61,000 nt of DNA from Neorhizobium alkalisoli (GTDB lineage: Bacteria > Pseudomonadota > Alphaproteobacteria > Rhizobiales > Rhizobiaceae): assembly GCF_007829835.1 (NCBI RefSeq), contig NZ_VIWP01000019.1, forward strand, positions 1 to 61,000. Reading direction: 5' to 3'. This document shows positions 34,341 to 44,100 of this stretch, piece after piece; positions within the stretch are counted from its first letter, which is position 1, and each line of letters begins with the position of its first letter. Both the position numbers and the translations under genes were made by a program. The notes below the pieces were generated by a model. It was not told the origin of the DNA. It did no database searches and saw only the letters and a program-made list of their open reading frames with translations.

Positions 34341-35234
34341 TCATGACCCATTGCCCCGGCTTCGCCAGCCGATGAAAGAGGAAGGCCCATGATACTCAGC
34401 GTGTCGGGCGGGATCGATAACGAAGCCGAACCGACCGCGGCTGGTATACTCGTCGCTCGGCACCAGGAACCGGCACTCATCGTCTTCGGATCTTCGGTGA
34501 CCGCCGCGAACGGCCACGACCTCGGTCATGCCGGGGTTCTGATCGGAGAAGATCGCCGACATGACGATATGGTCCGCCGCGTGACGCTGATCGAACGCCT
34601 GCCGGTCCCTGGCCCAGCTTTCGCCCTCGGCGAGCTCGCAGCCGTGGATCGCCTCCCAGACATCCGGCCAGGTATTGCGGATGGTCTTTTCCGCCGTCGA
34701 GCGCTCGTGAGCCGTGAACAGGTCCGGAAAGCTGATCGCCACGATCGCCCATTCGCTGTCTTCCTCGTACCATGGCGTATCCTTCCTTAGCAGCGGATGA
34801 ATTTTGGCATTGCGATCGGCAGAGAGATGAAAGCCGCCGTGGCCCGCCGAGCTATGGGAGACGACGCCATCGGCATAGATGACCGCCATCTGGGATCCGC
34901 CCCAGGGCGTACTCGCCGATATGCGCGCCTGCTTGCGGTTCAGCGCAGCGAGATCCCGTTTGTGACCGGCCGTTTCGGCAACACGCGCCCGGAATTCGGC
35001 CTCATCGGCGACCCGACCGTCATGCCCGATGAAATCAGCACGCGTCAGCTCGGCGAGCGGTCGACGGACAAAGACGGAGCTCGCAAGAAACGCGAAGCCG
35101 CTGGGCGACGTGACCATGGCCAGGACGAGGTCATCGATGCGGGCGACGGGCAAGCCATCGGCACTGGTGGAAAACTCCACCCCCGAAAGATCGGGGGTGG
35201 GTGCTGCCATATTCGATTGAAAGGCGGGGATCAT
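34341..35234 (-). CDS. DUF7007-type hypothetical protein
   Basis: A 297-residue soluble protein. Recognisable blocks are 'TPWGGSQMAVIYADGVVSHS' with 'SAGHGGFHLS' after it, and 'DTPWYEEDSEWAIVAISFP' in the middle. These are typical of a conserved rhizobial plasmid family. The ATG overlaps the stop of the ParB-like gene (ATGA at 35231-35234), so the two are translationally coupled and may act together. Biochemical function is unknown. Confidence 0.7.
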   Translation of the reverse strand: MIPAFQSNMAAPTPDLSGVEFSTSADGLPVARIDDLVLAMVTSPSGFAFLASSVFVRRPLAELTRADFIGHDGRVADEAEFRARVAETAGHKRDLAALNRKQARISASTPWGGSQMAVIYADGVVSHSSAGHGGFHLSADRNAKIHPLLRKDTPWYEEDSEWAIVAISFPDLFTAHERSTAEKTIRNTWPDVWEAIHGCELAEGESWARDRQAFDQRHAADHIVMSAIFSDQNPGMTEVVAVRGGHRRSEDDECRFLVPSDEYTSRGRFGFVIDPARHAEYHGPSSFIGWRSRGNGS

Positions 35235-37000
35235 GCGGCCGACCTCCGGTTGAAATCCGGAGCGTGCTCGTCTGCGGAATCGACATCGCGATCCTTCGGA
35301 TGGTCGTGATGTTCGTCTTCGTCGGCATGCTCTTCTTGCTCCCCGACAATGTCCTCACCGTGGCCGTCGTTATCCTCGTCCCCGCCGGTGTTGATAACAT
35401 CCGTGACAGCCCCTTTTCTGATCCAGTCCAACAGCTCGTCGGCGGGCGGCGCGAAGCGGCCGGCGGGATGGACAAAGTGCTCGTTTCCGAAGTGCTCGAC
35501 GAGCGCTGCGCGGGTTTCACGAACCTTCTGCCTCGGCTGAACCGATGCCTCGGCGCAGGACGCCTCCAGTGCCTGACGCGACAGGCACAAGAGGAAGTCC
35601 TCCGAACCCATATTCGGCAGGAATTCGTCAGCGCCGATCGCATCGCCGGCGATGCGCGAGATCATGCCGCTGTTCGACATGCCGCGGCGGCACGAGAGAA
35701 CGTCGATCAGCACGGAGCGGACGGCGACCCGAAGCTGATCCTGATCGAAGGCGAACTTGCCATGCTCGTCGAACAGGCCGACTGCATGGCGCGAGAAACG
35801 CTTGCCGCCGTAGAACGTCCCGTCCGCACCGGAGTCGACGCGGACATTTTGTCCGGCAAAGGCCAGCACCATCAACGCCATCAGCATGTCGTCCTCGATC
35901 GGCGCGCGGCCGAGCGCATCATGGAGCGCGTCCGTGCGGAAATCACCGATCATGCCATGACCCTTCTGGGTCACATCCGGCCGAGCCCTGGGCGTGGCGA
36001 TCGCATCGGCGTCATCGCCGCCAGTAACCTGTCCGTCGCCAGCAATCCCCTTGGGCTTCGTCGCCTCCGGCATGCGGTAATGCACTGTCTGCACCTTGCC
36101 GTCGCGATCCAGATAGATCGCCGTGAGGTCGGACTTCGACGGCTTGCCATAGACCTGGCTCGCCTTCTTCGGCAGCTCCGGCTGGCCCCAGCTGTTGACC
36201 TCGACGATCCCGCCGCGCTTCGGCAGGTTGCTGGTCATCCATTCATGCTGAGCGCCCAGAAAACCCTCGACATTCGTGGTGTAGCGGCCATCCTGGTCAG
36301 CCGGTGCGAAGAGATCCTCGACCCATTCGATGCCATAGGCCTGAGCGAGATCGTCGCCAAAGCTCGCATCCCTGGCATACATGCGCTTCTTGGTCAGTGC
36401 ATTTGCGATTTGCCACCATGGCGCGGTGTCGCCCTTCTTCGGTTTATGTGCCTTCCAGACCTCCTTTTGGTCGACCTGGCCGGCGGCCGCAATGATGCGC
36501 AGCTGTTGCTCAGCCGGCATGTCACCGTGCGCCATCTGTTCGAGCATGGCCGGCAGGACATTGGCGAGCAGGCGTAATTTACGGATCTGGCGGACGGGAA
36601 GGGCGAGAGCAACCGCGATCGCTTCCTCGGTCCATCCGAGAGCAACGAGCCGTTCGATGCCGCGCCACTGGTCGACGGGATTGAGCGGTTCGCGAGCAGA
36701 GTTCTCGACCATTGACCGCATGGCGCCCCAAGAGGCTGGATTGTCGTTGGCAGCGTCTGCCACAAGGATCTCGATCTCTTCGAGGCCGGCGGCAATCGCG
36801 AGCCGGACGCGGCGATGGCCGGCATCGATGATATAGCCGTTACCACCATCGGTTTCCGGCGCGACGACAGGCGGCTGGACAATACCGACGGCCTTGATCG
36901 TTGCCAGCATCAGCGCGTCTGCCTGCGGCGACGACTTCGACTGACGCATCCGGTCGGGGTTTTCCTTCAGAGCGCGCGGGTCAACCTTCATGATCTGCAT
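35231..37000 (-). CDS. ParB/Spo0J-like nuclease-domain protein
   Basis: A 589-residue protein. The N-terminal ParB domain (about 5-110) includes 'VDPRALKENPDRMR', 'GYIIDAGHRRVRLAIAAGL' (the GxRR-type nucleotide box is DAGHRRVRLA here) and 'NSAREPLNPVDQWRGIERLV'. A helix-turn-helix-like stretch 'GWTEEAIAVALALPVRQIRKL' follows. The rest is unique to plasmid-encoded ParB-like proteins and ends in an acidic, His/Asp/Glu-rich tail. No ParA partner is adjacent, so it is more likely a regulator or nuclease than a segregation protein. The ATG at 37000 begins MQIMKVDPR. Confidence 0.8.
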   Translation of the reverse strand: MQIMKVDPRALKENPDRMRQSKSSPQADALMLATIKAVGIVQPPVVAPETDGGNGYIIDAGHRRVRLAIAAGLEEIEILVADAANDNPASWGAMRSMVENSAREPLNPVDQWRGIERLVALGWTEEAIAVALALPVRQIRKLRLLANVLPAMLEQMAHGDMPAEQQLRIIAAAGQVDQKEVWKAHKPKKGDTAPWWQIANALTKKRMYARDASFGDDLAQAYGIEWVEDLFAPADQDGRYTTNVEGFLGAQHEWMTSNLPKRGGIVEVNSWGQPELPKKASQVYGKPSKSDLTAIYLDRDGKVQTVHYRMPEATKPKGIAGDGQVTGGDDADAIATPRARPDVTQKGHGMIGDFRTDALHDALGRAPIEDDMLMALMVLAFAGQNVRVDSGADGTFYGGKRFSRHAVGLFDEHGKFAFDQDQLRVAVRSVLIDVLSCRRGMSNSGMISRIAGDAIGADEFLPNMGSEDFLLCLSRQALEASCAEASVQPRQKVRETRAALVEHFGNEHFVHPAGRFAPPADELLDWIRKGAVTDVINTGGDEDNDGHGEDIVGEQEEHADEDEHHDHPKDRDVDSADEHAPDFNRRSAA

Positions 37001-37366
37001 TGGTTCTATCCTTTCGGGAGAGTTCCGGACCGGCGCCTTGCCAGCCCTTCCTGTCTTCATTTTTCTCGAAGACACCTCCCGGACCGGCGATCGGCCAGAC
37101 TGCCGCAACTGCGGCCGAGCATCCCTGCTGCGCCAGATGAGCGGGGCATATGCCCTGCGAAGGGCGAGCGGCCGGGATAGCGCAGGCGGCGATTGAGCTT
37201 TGGCGTCGGCAGGAGGACCGATCGGCGATCGGGTTCTTTCTTCCTTCTCCTTCACACCTGACTTAAAAAGCGGATCGGCAAGCAGCGGTTTACCTCTTGC
37301 ACATAAGGTCACCTTCTCCGGACCGCGTTGCTCCGGCAGGCTCAGCTTCCTCTTCAGGCGTTTTTG
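37001..37366. other. Divergent regulatory region between the ParB-like and GGDEF genes
   Basis: 366 bp with no supported gene. It should carry promoters in both directions. ACCT-N10-AGGT around 37290 (CTTGCACATA inside) is a weak dyad with a TGCAC half-site only; I do not call it a tra box. Confidence 0.4.
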
Positions 37367-38836
37367 ATGATCACAGCTTTCGATTCCGACCTTTTCAACC
37401 TTGCGCCGATTGCCATGTGGATCGAGGATTTCAGCGGGGTGAAAGCGTTGTTCGATGTCTGGCACGCAGATGGCGTTACCGATATCAGGGCCTTTCTGCG
37501 CGAGGATCGCGAGCGGGTCATCGCCTGCTCAACCCGCATCCGCATTCTTGACGTCAATTCCAAGACACTGGAATTGTTCGAGGCTGAAAGCCTCGATCAT
37601 CTGACAGCCAATATTGCCTCCGTCTTCCGCGACGACATGCTGGACACCCATATCAACGAGCTTGCAGCATTGTTCGATGGCGACCAGAGCTTTTCGAGCA
37701 CGACGGTGAATTACACGATCGCTGGGCGGAGGCTGGATATCCAGCTGCGCGGCGCCGTGCTGCCCGGTCATGAACGGACCCTCGGCCGGCTGCTTTTGAC
37801 GACCGAAGACATTACCGACCGCGAGGATGCCCGCCGCGCCGAAGCCGAGCAACGTCGCCAGGCAGAGGGCGTCTTCGAGCATTCACCCGTGTCACTGTGG
37901 ATCGAGGATTTCAGCCGCATCCGCGTGCTGATTGAGGATATTCGTGATCGCGGTATCACCGATTTCCGCACATTCATGGACGTCCATCCGGAATTCGTGC
38001 GCCAGTGCATGAGTGAGATCAGGGTGATCGACGTCAATCAGGCGACGCTCGACCTGTTCTGCGCAAAAGACCGGTCCGATCTCCTGCAGCGCCTCGGTGA
38101 AGTATTCCGTGACGATATGGAAAAGCCATTCCGCGAGCAGCTGATGGAGCTGTGGAATGGCAACCTTTTCCACCATCGTGAGGTAATCAATTATGCGCTC
38201 GATGGCTCCCAGCGGCATATTCTGCTGCATTTTTCCGTGTTTCCCGGTCACGAGCGCGACTGGTCGCGGGTTCAGGTGGCACTCGCCGACATCACTGCGC
38301 GCAAGAAAGCCGAAGCCTATCTCGAATATCTCGGCAAGCACGATGTTCTGACCAAGCTCTATAACCGTGCCTTCTATGCGGATGAGATGAACCGGCTTGA
38401 GCGGAAGTCGCTACGCCCGGTTTCGGCGATCGTCATCGATCTCAACGGCTTGAAGGATGCCAATGATCAACTCGGCCACGATGCCGGCGACGGTCTGCTG
38501 CGCCGCTTCGGCGAAATCCTCAACGGCGCGGTATCGGCGCCGAACCATGCCTGCCGCATTGGCGGCGACGAGTTTGCGGTCCTCTTGCCAGGTGCCGACG
38601 CAAAAGCCGCTGGGGCGATGGTGGAAACGATCATGGAGCTACTGAACATCAATAATCAGTTCTACTCCACCGCGCCGCTCAGCATGTCTTACGGGGTCGC
38701 GACCAGCAAGACCGGAGAAGCGATGGAATCCGTCGTGAGGCGTGCCGATGTGCTGATGTATGAACATAAGAAGGCACATTACGCCGCAGCTACCGGCAGC
38801 ACTGGTGGACGAGGTGCTGACACTCGAATACGCTAG
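37367..38836 (+). CDS. PAS-PAS-GGDEF diguanylate cyclase
   Basis: A 489-residue protein with two similar sensor repeats, 'APIAMWIEDFSGVKALFDVW' (about 12-31) and 'SPVSLWIEDFSRIRVLIEDI' (about 173-192). Each continues through 'VNxxTLxLF' and a 'HRE/SST...NY' strand to 'PGHERT/DW', as in PAS-like domains. The GGDEF domain follows from about 320, with 'HDVLTKLYNRAFY' and 'RIGGDEFAVLL', the intact active site. It should make cyclic di-GMP in response to an unknown cytoplasmic signal. There is no RxxD inhibitory site directly before GGDEF. It has no membrane segments. Confidence 0.88.
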   Translation: MITAFDSDLFNLAPIAMWIEDFSGVKALFDVWHADGVTDIRAFLREDRERVIACSTRIRILDVNSKTLELFEAESLDHLTANIASVFRDDMLDTHINELAALFDGDQSFSSTTVNYTIAGRRLDIQLRGAVLPGHERTLGRLLLTTEDITDREDARRAEAEQRRQAEGVFEHSPVSLWIEDFSRIRVLIEDIRDRGITDFRTFMDVHPEFVRQCMSEIRVIDVNQATLDLFCAKDRSDLLQRLGEVFRDDMEKPFREQLMELWNGNLFHHREVINYALDGSQRHILLHFSVFPGHERDWSRVQVALADITARKKAEAYLEYLGKHDVLTKLYNRAFYADEMNRLERKSLRPVSAIVIDLNGLKDANDQLGHDAGDGLLRRFGEILNGAVSAPNHACRIGGDEFAVLLPGADAKAAGAMVETIMELLNINNQFYSTAPLSMSYGVATSKTGEAMESVVRRADVLMYEHKKAHYAAATGSTGGRGADTRIR

Positions 38837-38869
38837 GATGACAGCAAGTGCCGCGATTGAAAGAGTGGA

Positions 38870-39187
38870 CTAAGTTCGAGGCCTGAAAAGCATGACAGCA
38901 TCCGCCATCATGCGCCGCAAAATGAGCTTCCTATCAGTTGGCGTTGCGACGACAGCTTCCGGTTGGACGGCGTGTGCTTGATCATCGGCTTCCGCAATCG
39001 GGCACGAGACAGGCGGCGGTTCAGCGACCGTCGCGGCGACAGTGATATGCGTGATCGTGGTCTCATCGGACTTCACGGAAACGGTGATTTTCGCACCGGA
39101 GCGGAGCTGGGCGGCTCCCGTCTCAGCAGCGTCATGTTCGTTTTCGGCTTCGACCAGCAATGTATGCGTTACAAGATAAAATGGCAT
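38870..39187 (-). CDS. Small conserved hypothetical protein
   Basis: A 105-residue protein starting 'MPFYLVTHTLLVEAENEHDA' with 'DETTITHITVAATVAEPPPV' in the middle; beta-rich first half, polar tail. I believe similar small proteins are common in rhizobia but do not know a function. The ATG at 39187 is preferred over 39214. Confidence 0.65.
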   Translation of the reverse strand: MPFYLVTHTLLVEAENEHDAAETGAAQLRSGAKITVSVKSDETTITHITVAATVAEPPPVSCPIAEADDQAHAVQPEAVVATPTDRKLILRRMMADAVMLFRPRT

Positions 39188-39276
39188 GTGTTCCCATAAT
39201 GCTTTTATGCGCAAATCTCATCGGCGTTGCTGCTCCGGTCAAGATGCAGCGTTCAACTGACCGTCTCCGTCAAGAC

Positions 39277-39312
39277 AAAAAGGCGCTCAACCCGTACGGG
39301 GAGCGCCTTTTT
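39277..39312. terminator. Bidirectional intrinsic terminator without a neighbouring gene
   Basis: AAAAAGGCGCTC (39277-39288) and GAGCGCCTTTTT (39301-39312) form a perfect 12-bp stem with A- and T-tracts on both sides and an inner CCCGTACGGG dyad in the loop. No coding gene ends here on either strand; a small RNA on either strand is possible (see findings). Confidence 0.85.
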
Positions 39313-39479
39313 CTGCATCCCGGCACAAGGTCGAACGCCGCGGCGATTGCAGCGAGCAGGACATCGTTTCATCGGGAACTGATCCTCAGATATTGTTGAG
39401 GATAAAGGATTTCAAGTCGCACCACGTGGAAGTGCCTGCTAGAGGTCGCGGCCTATGCCAAACGGCAGCCGAGGCTGAT

Positions 39480-39740
39480 ATGGCCGTTGATCACGAGATC
39501 CGGAAAGCAATCGCGCAGCGCGCAATTGATCGGGCAGTAGCCCGCGGCGCACCGATCGATCAGGATCCCGCCTTCGTCGCCTTGCTGGACGAATGGACCT
39601 ACGGGGATATCGAATTCAAGGAAATGCGCACGCGATATCTGGACCTTTTGGCGCTCCAGGCCGCCGAGCGGCGCGGACGCTGGAAGAGCCAGATCGGCAG
39701 AGCCCGGTCGGGCTCACCGGATGAGCCAACGGAAAAATAA
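39480..39740 (+). CDS. Small hypothetical protein, VbhA-like
   Basis: An 86-residue protein. 'RAIDRAVARGAPIDQDPAFV' and 'LLDEWTYGDIEFKEMRTRYL' recall the C-terminal part of VbhA-type antitoxins ('PDPxxxALLExYxxGEIxxEEL'), but the inhibitory (S/T)xxxE(G/N) motif is not obvious. No Fic gene is adjacent; the Fic gene at 48551 carries its own inhibitory motif. The ATG at 39480 is preferred to the in-frame start at 39393. Confidence 0.55.
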   Translation: MAVDHEIRKAIAQRAIDRAVARGAPIDQDPAFVALLDEWTYGDIEFKEMRTRYLDLLALQAAERRGRWKSQIGRARSGSPDEPTEK

Positions 39741-39771
39741 AAAAAATGGGCCAGCGGATACCGCGGCCCAT
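39734..39771 (-). terminator. Intrinsic terminator for the methylase/helicase operon
   Basis: ATGGGCC-A-GCGG (39746-39757) pairs with CCGC-GGCCCAT (39761-39771) with one bulged A. On the minus strand the stem is followed by TTTTTTTATTTTT. It is about 130 bp past the stop at 39899. Confidence 0.8.
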
Positions 39772-39898
39772 GAAGTGTGGAGATCTGAAACCTCCAGAGG
39801 GGAACAGCTGCTGCGCGACTGGGAGTCGCCATGTGCATCAGCTGAGTGCGTTATGATCCTTTTTTGATCACGCCGCATCCATTTATTGTGCAGTGCAG

Positions 39899-41170
39899 CT
39901 ATGCGGCAGGCGCAGCTTTCAGTTCCTCGGCCTCTGCGACCGCTTCGGCAGCCAGATCATCCTCGACCTCACGCAGTTGCTTCCGCTTGGCATCGAGTTC
40001 TGTGGCAAACTGGAACAGGCCACCGGTGCGGGTTTGATAAGACGCCAGCCGACGCTCGGCTTCCTCCAGCCGCCGGCGATACTGTCGCTGCTCCTCGTCG
40101 AAGCCGCCGAGCCCATGCTCCAGCCGCGAGATCGCACCGAGTGGCGTGACGGTGATCGCCAACTCGATCTCGTATTCCGCTCCGGTGCGTTGGAGCAAGG
40201 TCTCGAAGTCATAGCCATCACCATTGCCAAAGCGCACACCCTCGAAGACCAGATCGAAGCCGCGGATCGTTGCCAGATGCACTTCGCCCTCGTGCTGCAG
40301 CTGCAGCAGCGTCAGGATCTCCTTCATCAGCGCGCGACCGGCATCCTTGCGCTCCGTGTGCACCATACCAAGCACCACCATCGTGAAGGCATCGCCAGTC
40401 GTCGGCTGAAGCCGCGCGATGTCTTGGCCGATTTCACCGATGCGCCGGGTCGAGACTTCGATCTCTCGTTCCGCATCGCGCATCTGCCGGCGAACGGCAT
40501 GTTGGTCATCTTCATGGGCAGCGCGCAGGCGCTCAAGACGGGCGATATCGCCCTCGAGACCTGCCTTCTGCATGAGCCTCTCATCGCCGGATGCGATAGC
40601 CTTGGCCATGGCGAACTGGTTGGCCGCACCTTCACCAACGTCCTCAAGCCGCCGGATCGAAGTGTCGCCAGACAGCGCTGCCGCGATGAACCGGGCCTTG
40701 CGCTCGTTGTTCTGCCACATCGAGGCGTCAAGCGAGCCTTCGGTCGCATAGGCGAAGATATCGACCTCGTCGTGCTGGTTGCCCTGGCGGACGATCCGGC
40801 CCTCGCGCTGCTCGATCTGCGACGGCAGCCATGGAACGTCGAGATGATGGAGAGCTTTGAGCCGAAGCTGGGCATTGACGCCGGTGCCCATTGTCTCGGA
40901 CGAGCCGATCAGGAAGCGGACCTTGCCGGCGCGGACATCACCGAACAGGCGCTGCTTGGCCTCGGTCTTCTTAAAATCCTGCATGAAGGCAATCTGTGAC
41001 GCCGGCACGCCGAGCCGGATCAGTTCATCGCGAATGAAGCGATAGGCCGAGAAGCCGCGGGTCTTCTCGACGTTAACCGTGCCGAGATCGGAAAAGATCA
41101 TCTGGGCGGCACCCGGCAGATCAAAATCTTTGCCATCGGGGCGGCGATAAATCTGCTCACCGGTTTCCAT
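39899..41170 (-). CDS. DNA methylase/helicase, C-terminal part (after the amber codon)
   Basis: 423 residues in the same frame as the upstream part. The ATG at 41170 directly follows TAG (TAGATG), so re-initiation is possible. It starts 'METGEQIYRRPDGKDFDLPG' and contains the second helicase lobe: 'FLIGSSETMGTGVNAQLRLK', then 'PSQIEQREGRIVRQGN' (motif VI with its arginines) near residues 130-145. A coiled-coil-rich segment ('RDAEREIEVSTRRIGEIGQD') follows. In uninterrupted homologues this is joined to the methylase part in one protein of about 1,700 residues. Alone it cannot be an active helicase. Confidence 0.8.
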   Translation of the reverse strand: METGEQIYRRPDGKDFDLPGAAQMIFSDLGTVNVEKTRGFSAYRFIRDELIRLGVPASQIAFMQDFKKTEAKQRLFGDVRAGKVRFLIGSSETMGTGVNAQLRLKALHHLDVPWLPSQIEQREGRIVRQGNQHDEVDIFAYATEGSLDASMWQNNERKARFIAAALSGDTSIRRLEDVGEGAANQFAMAKAIASGDERLMQKAGLEGDIARLERLRAAHEDDQHAVRRQMRDAEREIEVSTRRIGEIGQDIARLQPTTGDAFTMVVLGMVHTERKDAGRALMKEILTLLQLQHEGEVHLATIRGFDLVFEGVRFGNGDGYDFETLLQRTGAEYEIELAITVTPLGAISRLEHGLGGFDEEQRQYRRRLEEAERRLASYQTRTGGLFQFATELDAKRKQLREVEDDLAAEAVAEAEELKAAPAA

Positions 41171-44100
41171 CTAGATGCGATGGGCGTTGCGGACGAGTAG
41201 ATTGAGCTTGTTATCCGCCTCGTTCTCGGCTGCCGGCATAACGAAGCGCAGGTCGATCGCCGCATGGCGGCCATCGGTGATGACCGAGAGCAGGATGTCG
41301 TCGCCGGGCTTGGCAGGCCCCTCGCGCTTCTCGATCGCCTTGATCCGGCCGTCGAGCATCTGCTGATAAGTCTTGAACAGCGCCGTCGGCTTGGCCGCCA
41401 GGATCTGTCGGCGCCCGGTCGAGATGTTCGGCACCTTCACATATTGCCGGAGATCGTCCGGCATAACGACATCGGCGAACGACCGGAACATGGCGATCAG
41501 CTCTGGCACGTTGACGAAGGAGGCGAAGCGGCTCACCGGCTTGTATTTTCCGGACGGCTGGATCTCCAGTTCGGTCGTTGTATCTCCGAAGCAGGATGCC
41601 CAGGCATCGAACTCGTGCAGCCCGCGTTCAGCAAGTGCGGCATGGCCGAGCAGCCGCTGGATCGAGAACATCTCGCCGAGTGTGTTCGTGATCGGCGTTC
41701 CCGAAGCGAGAACCAGCGCCCGGCCGGGGTTCTTCGTTTCGATATAACGGGATTTGACGTAGAGATCCCACGCGCGCTGCGAACCGTTGGGATCGATGCC
41801 CTTCAGCGTCGACATGTTTGTTGCGAAGGACAGCTTGCGGAATTCCTGCGCCTCGTCGACGACGATCTGGTCTACGCCGATCTCCGAAATGGTGAGAAGA
41901 TCGTCCTTGCGAGTGGCGAGACCTTCGAGCCTTTCCTGCAATCCTTCCTTGAGCCGCTCGAGGCGCTTGCGCGAGACGCGATCTTCGCTGTCGACCTTGG
42001 TCAGCAGGTCCTCGTAAAGCTGCAACTCGTCCTGGATCATCTCCTGTTCGAAGGCAGACGGCACGGCGATGAAGCGAAACGCTGAATGCGTGATGATGAT
42101 TGCATCCCAGGTCGCGGTCGCCGCACGACTGAGGAAGCGAGCACGCTTGTCCTTGGTAAAATTGGTCTCGTCGGCGACGAGAATGCGGGCGTTTGGATAA
42201 AGCGCCAGGAACTCGCGAGCGGCCTGTGCGAGGCAATGGCCGGGTACGACCAGCATCGCCTTGGCGATCAGGCCGAGCCGGCGCTGTTCCATGATGGCGG
42301 CGGCCATCGTCATCGTCTTGCCGGCGCCGACGGCATGGGCGAGATAGGTCGAGCCATCGGCGATGATCCGCCAGATGCCACGTTTCTGGTGCCCATAAAG
42401 AACAAAGGCGCCAGAGGCGCCGGGAAGTTTGAGATGGGAGCCGTCGAATTTTCGCGGCGCGATATTGTTGAAGCGGTCATTGTAATCGCGGGCCAGCCGG
42501 TCGGTGCGATCGGGATCGGTCCAGACCCAGTCCTGGAAGGACTGCTTGATCCTCTGCAGCTTGTCGCGCGCCGCCTCAGTATCGACGACGTTCAAGACGC
42601 GACGTTCACCATCGACGTCTTTGAGCACGTCGAAGATCTGCGGGACCCGGCTGTTGAGCGCATCGGCGAGCAGATCGCCGGCATGGCGGCGACTGGTGCC
42701 CCATTCGGATGTGCCGGCAGCGCTATAGCCGAGTTGACGGGCCTCCACCGTCCAGGAGCCGAGCTCCGGCATATGGTGGATGCGGATATCCGCGTCCATC
42801 TTCTCCTTCACGAAGGCGACAACGACGGCCGCCGGTATCCATGGCGCGCCGAGACGCGCGGTAATGTCGGAGGGACGAAGATCGGCCGGCTGTACATCCT
42901 GAAGGGCGCGAACATTGCGCTCAAAAGCCGGATCAAGGTCGGCCGCCGCCTGCGCGGCGGCGAGCTTGGTGCGGACTGCACCCGAGAGATATCCGTCAGC
43001 TGTCTGCCACGATCCATCGGCCGGGTCACGGAAGATCGCCTCGGCAAGCTCGTCGACCACATCAGCGGGATCGCTATGGAGCAGCTCGGCGATATGGTCG
43101 ATATCGACATGGCCGCGTTCGTTCAGCACAACGGCGAGCGCATCGGCCGGCGAGGTGATGGTCGGCGCCGCCGGCGGCGCGATCACGCGTTCGGAAAAGA
43201 TCGGACCGGGCTTTGCCGTGTCGGTCTCCAGATCGTAATCCTCGATCGACGCCACCAGCCAGCAATCCGGGTCATCCCGGAACGAGGCAAGGTTCGGCTG
43301 GCGATGGGTCTCCTTGATCTCGCCGGTCTCAGCGTCTTCCTGGATCGAGACGGTCGTGTGGTTGACCGGCCCGAAATCGCGGACAAAACTCGACCAGGCG
43401 ATGCGCAGCCTCACCTGAAGTTCGCGCCAGGGCCGGTCGGTCTCCTGCGCCTTCAGCACCTCGCGGACGGCATCCCGGATCGGGATCAGCTTCGAAATGA
43501 TCCGGGCGTGTTTTTCCGAAATCCCGTCGCCGGTAAGTCCTTTCCGGACATTCACGGGCACCGCCACACCATCCAGCATCTGCATCAGGCCCTTGGCGCG
43601 GTCGATGAAAAAACTGCCTTCGCGTATCGGGCTATCCGTGGGCCTGAGATCAACGATCTCCGCGAGTTCGTCTTCCAGATCGATGTCGATGGGCGTGGGC
43701 TCGCCATCGTAGAGATCGACAGGCAGGAGATCGATAGCAGCGGCGAGAGCAGTTTCGAGATCGTCTCCGCCGCGGGGACGGCAAGTATAGGTCTCGCCGA
43801 ACGGCCCCGAGGTCAGGGCGTGGGTGCCGAGCACGAAATCCGGGTGCCGGGCGAACCACCTGTTGACACGGATCGCACCTTCATCGTCGGCGGCCGGCCT
43901 GACGTCATCGACATCGAGCCACATCTGATCTCCTTTCGGTTCTCCTTCCTTGCGCTTGCGGAAGAAGAGAATGTCGACGACGACATCCGTGCCGGCGTCC
44001 CGCCAAAAGCTGCCCTCGGGCAGCCGTATCGCGGCGATCAGGTCGGCGGATTTGGCAATATGCTCCCGCGCCGTCGTATCGACCTTGTCCATCGTCCCGT

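Noticed and set aside
35201..36577. Plus-strand ORF of 458 codons opposite the ParB-like gene
   Set aside because: Shadow; the minus frame has a ParB domain and coupled neighbour.
37280..37310. Possible third tra box near TTGCACATAAGG
   Set aside because: Only one TGCAC half-site and no matching opposite arm.
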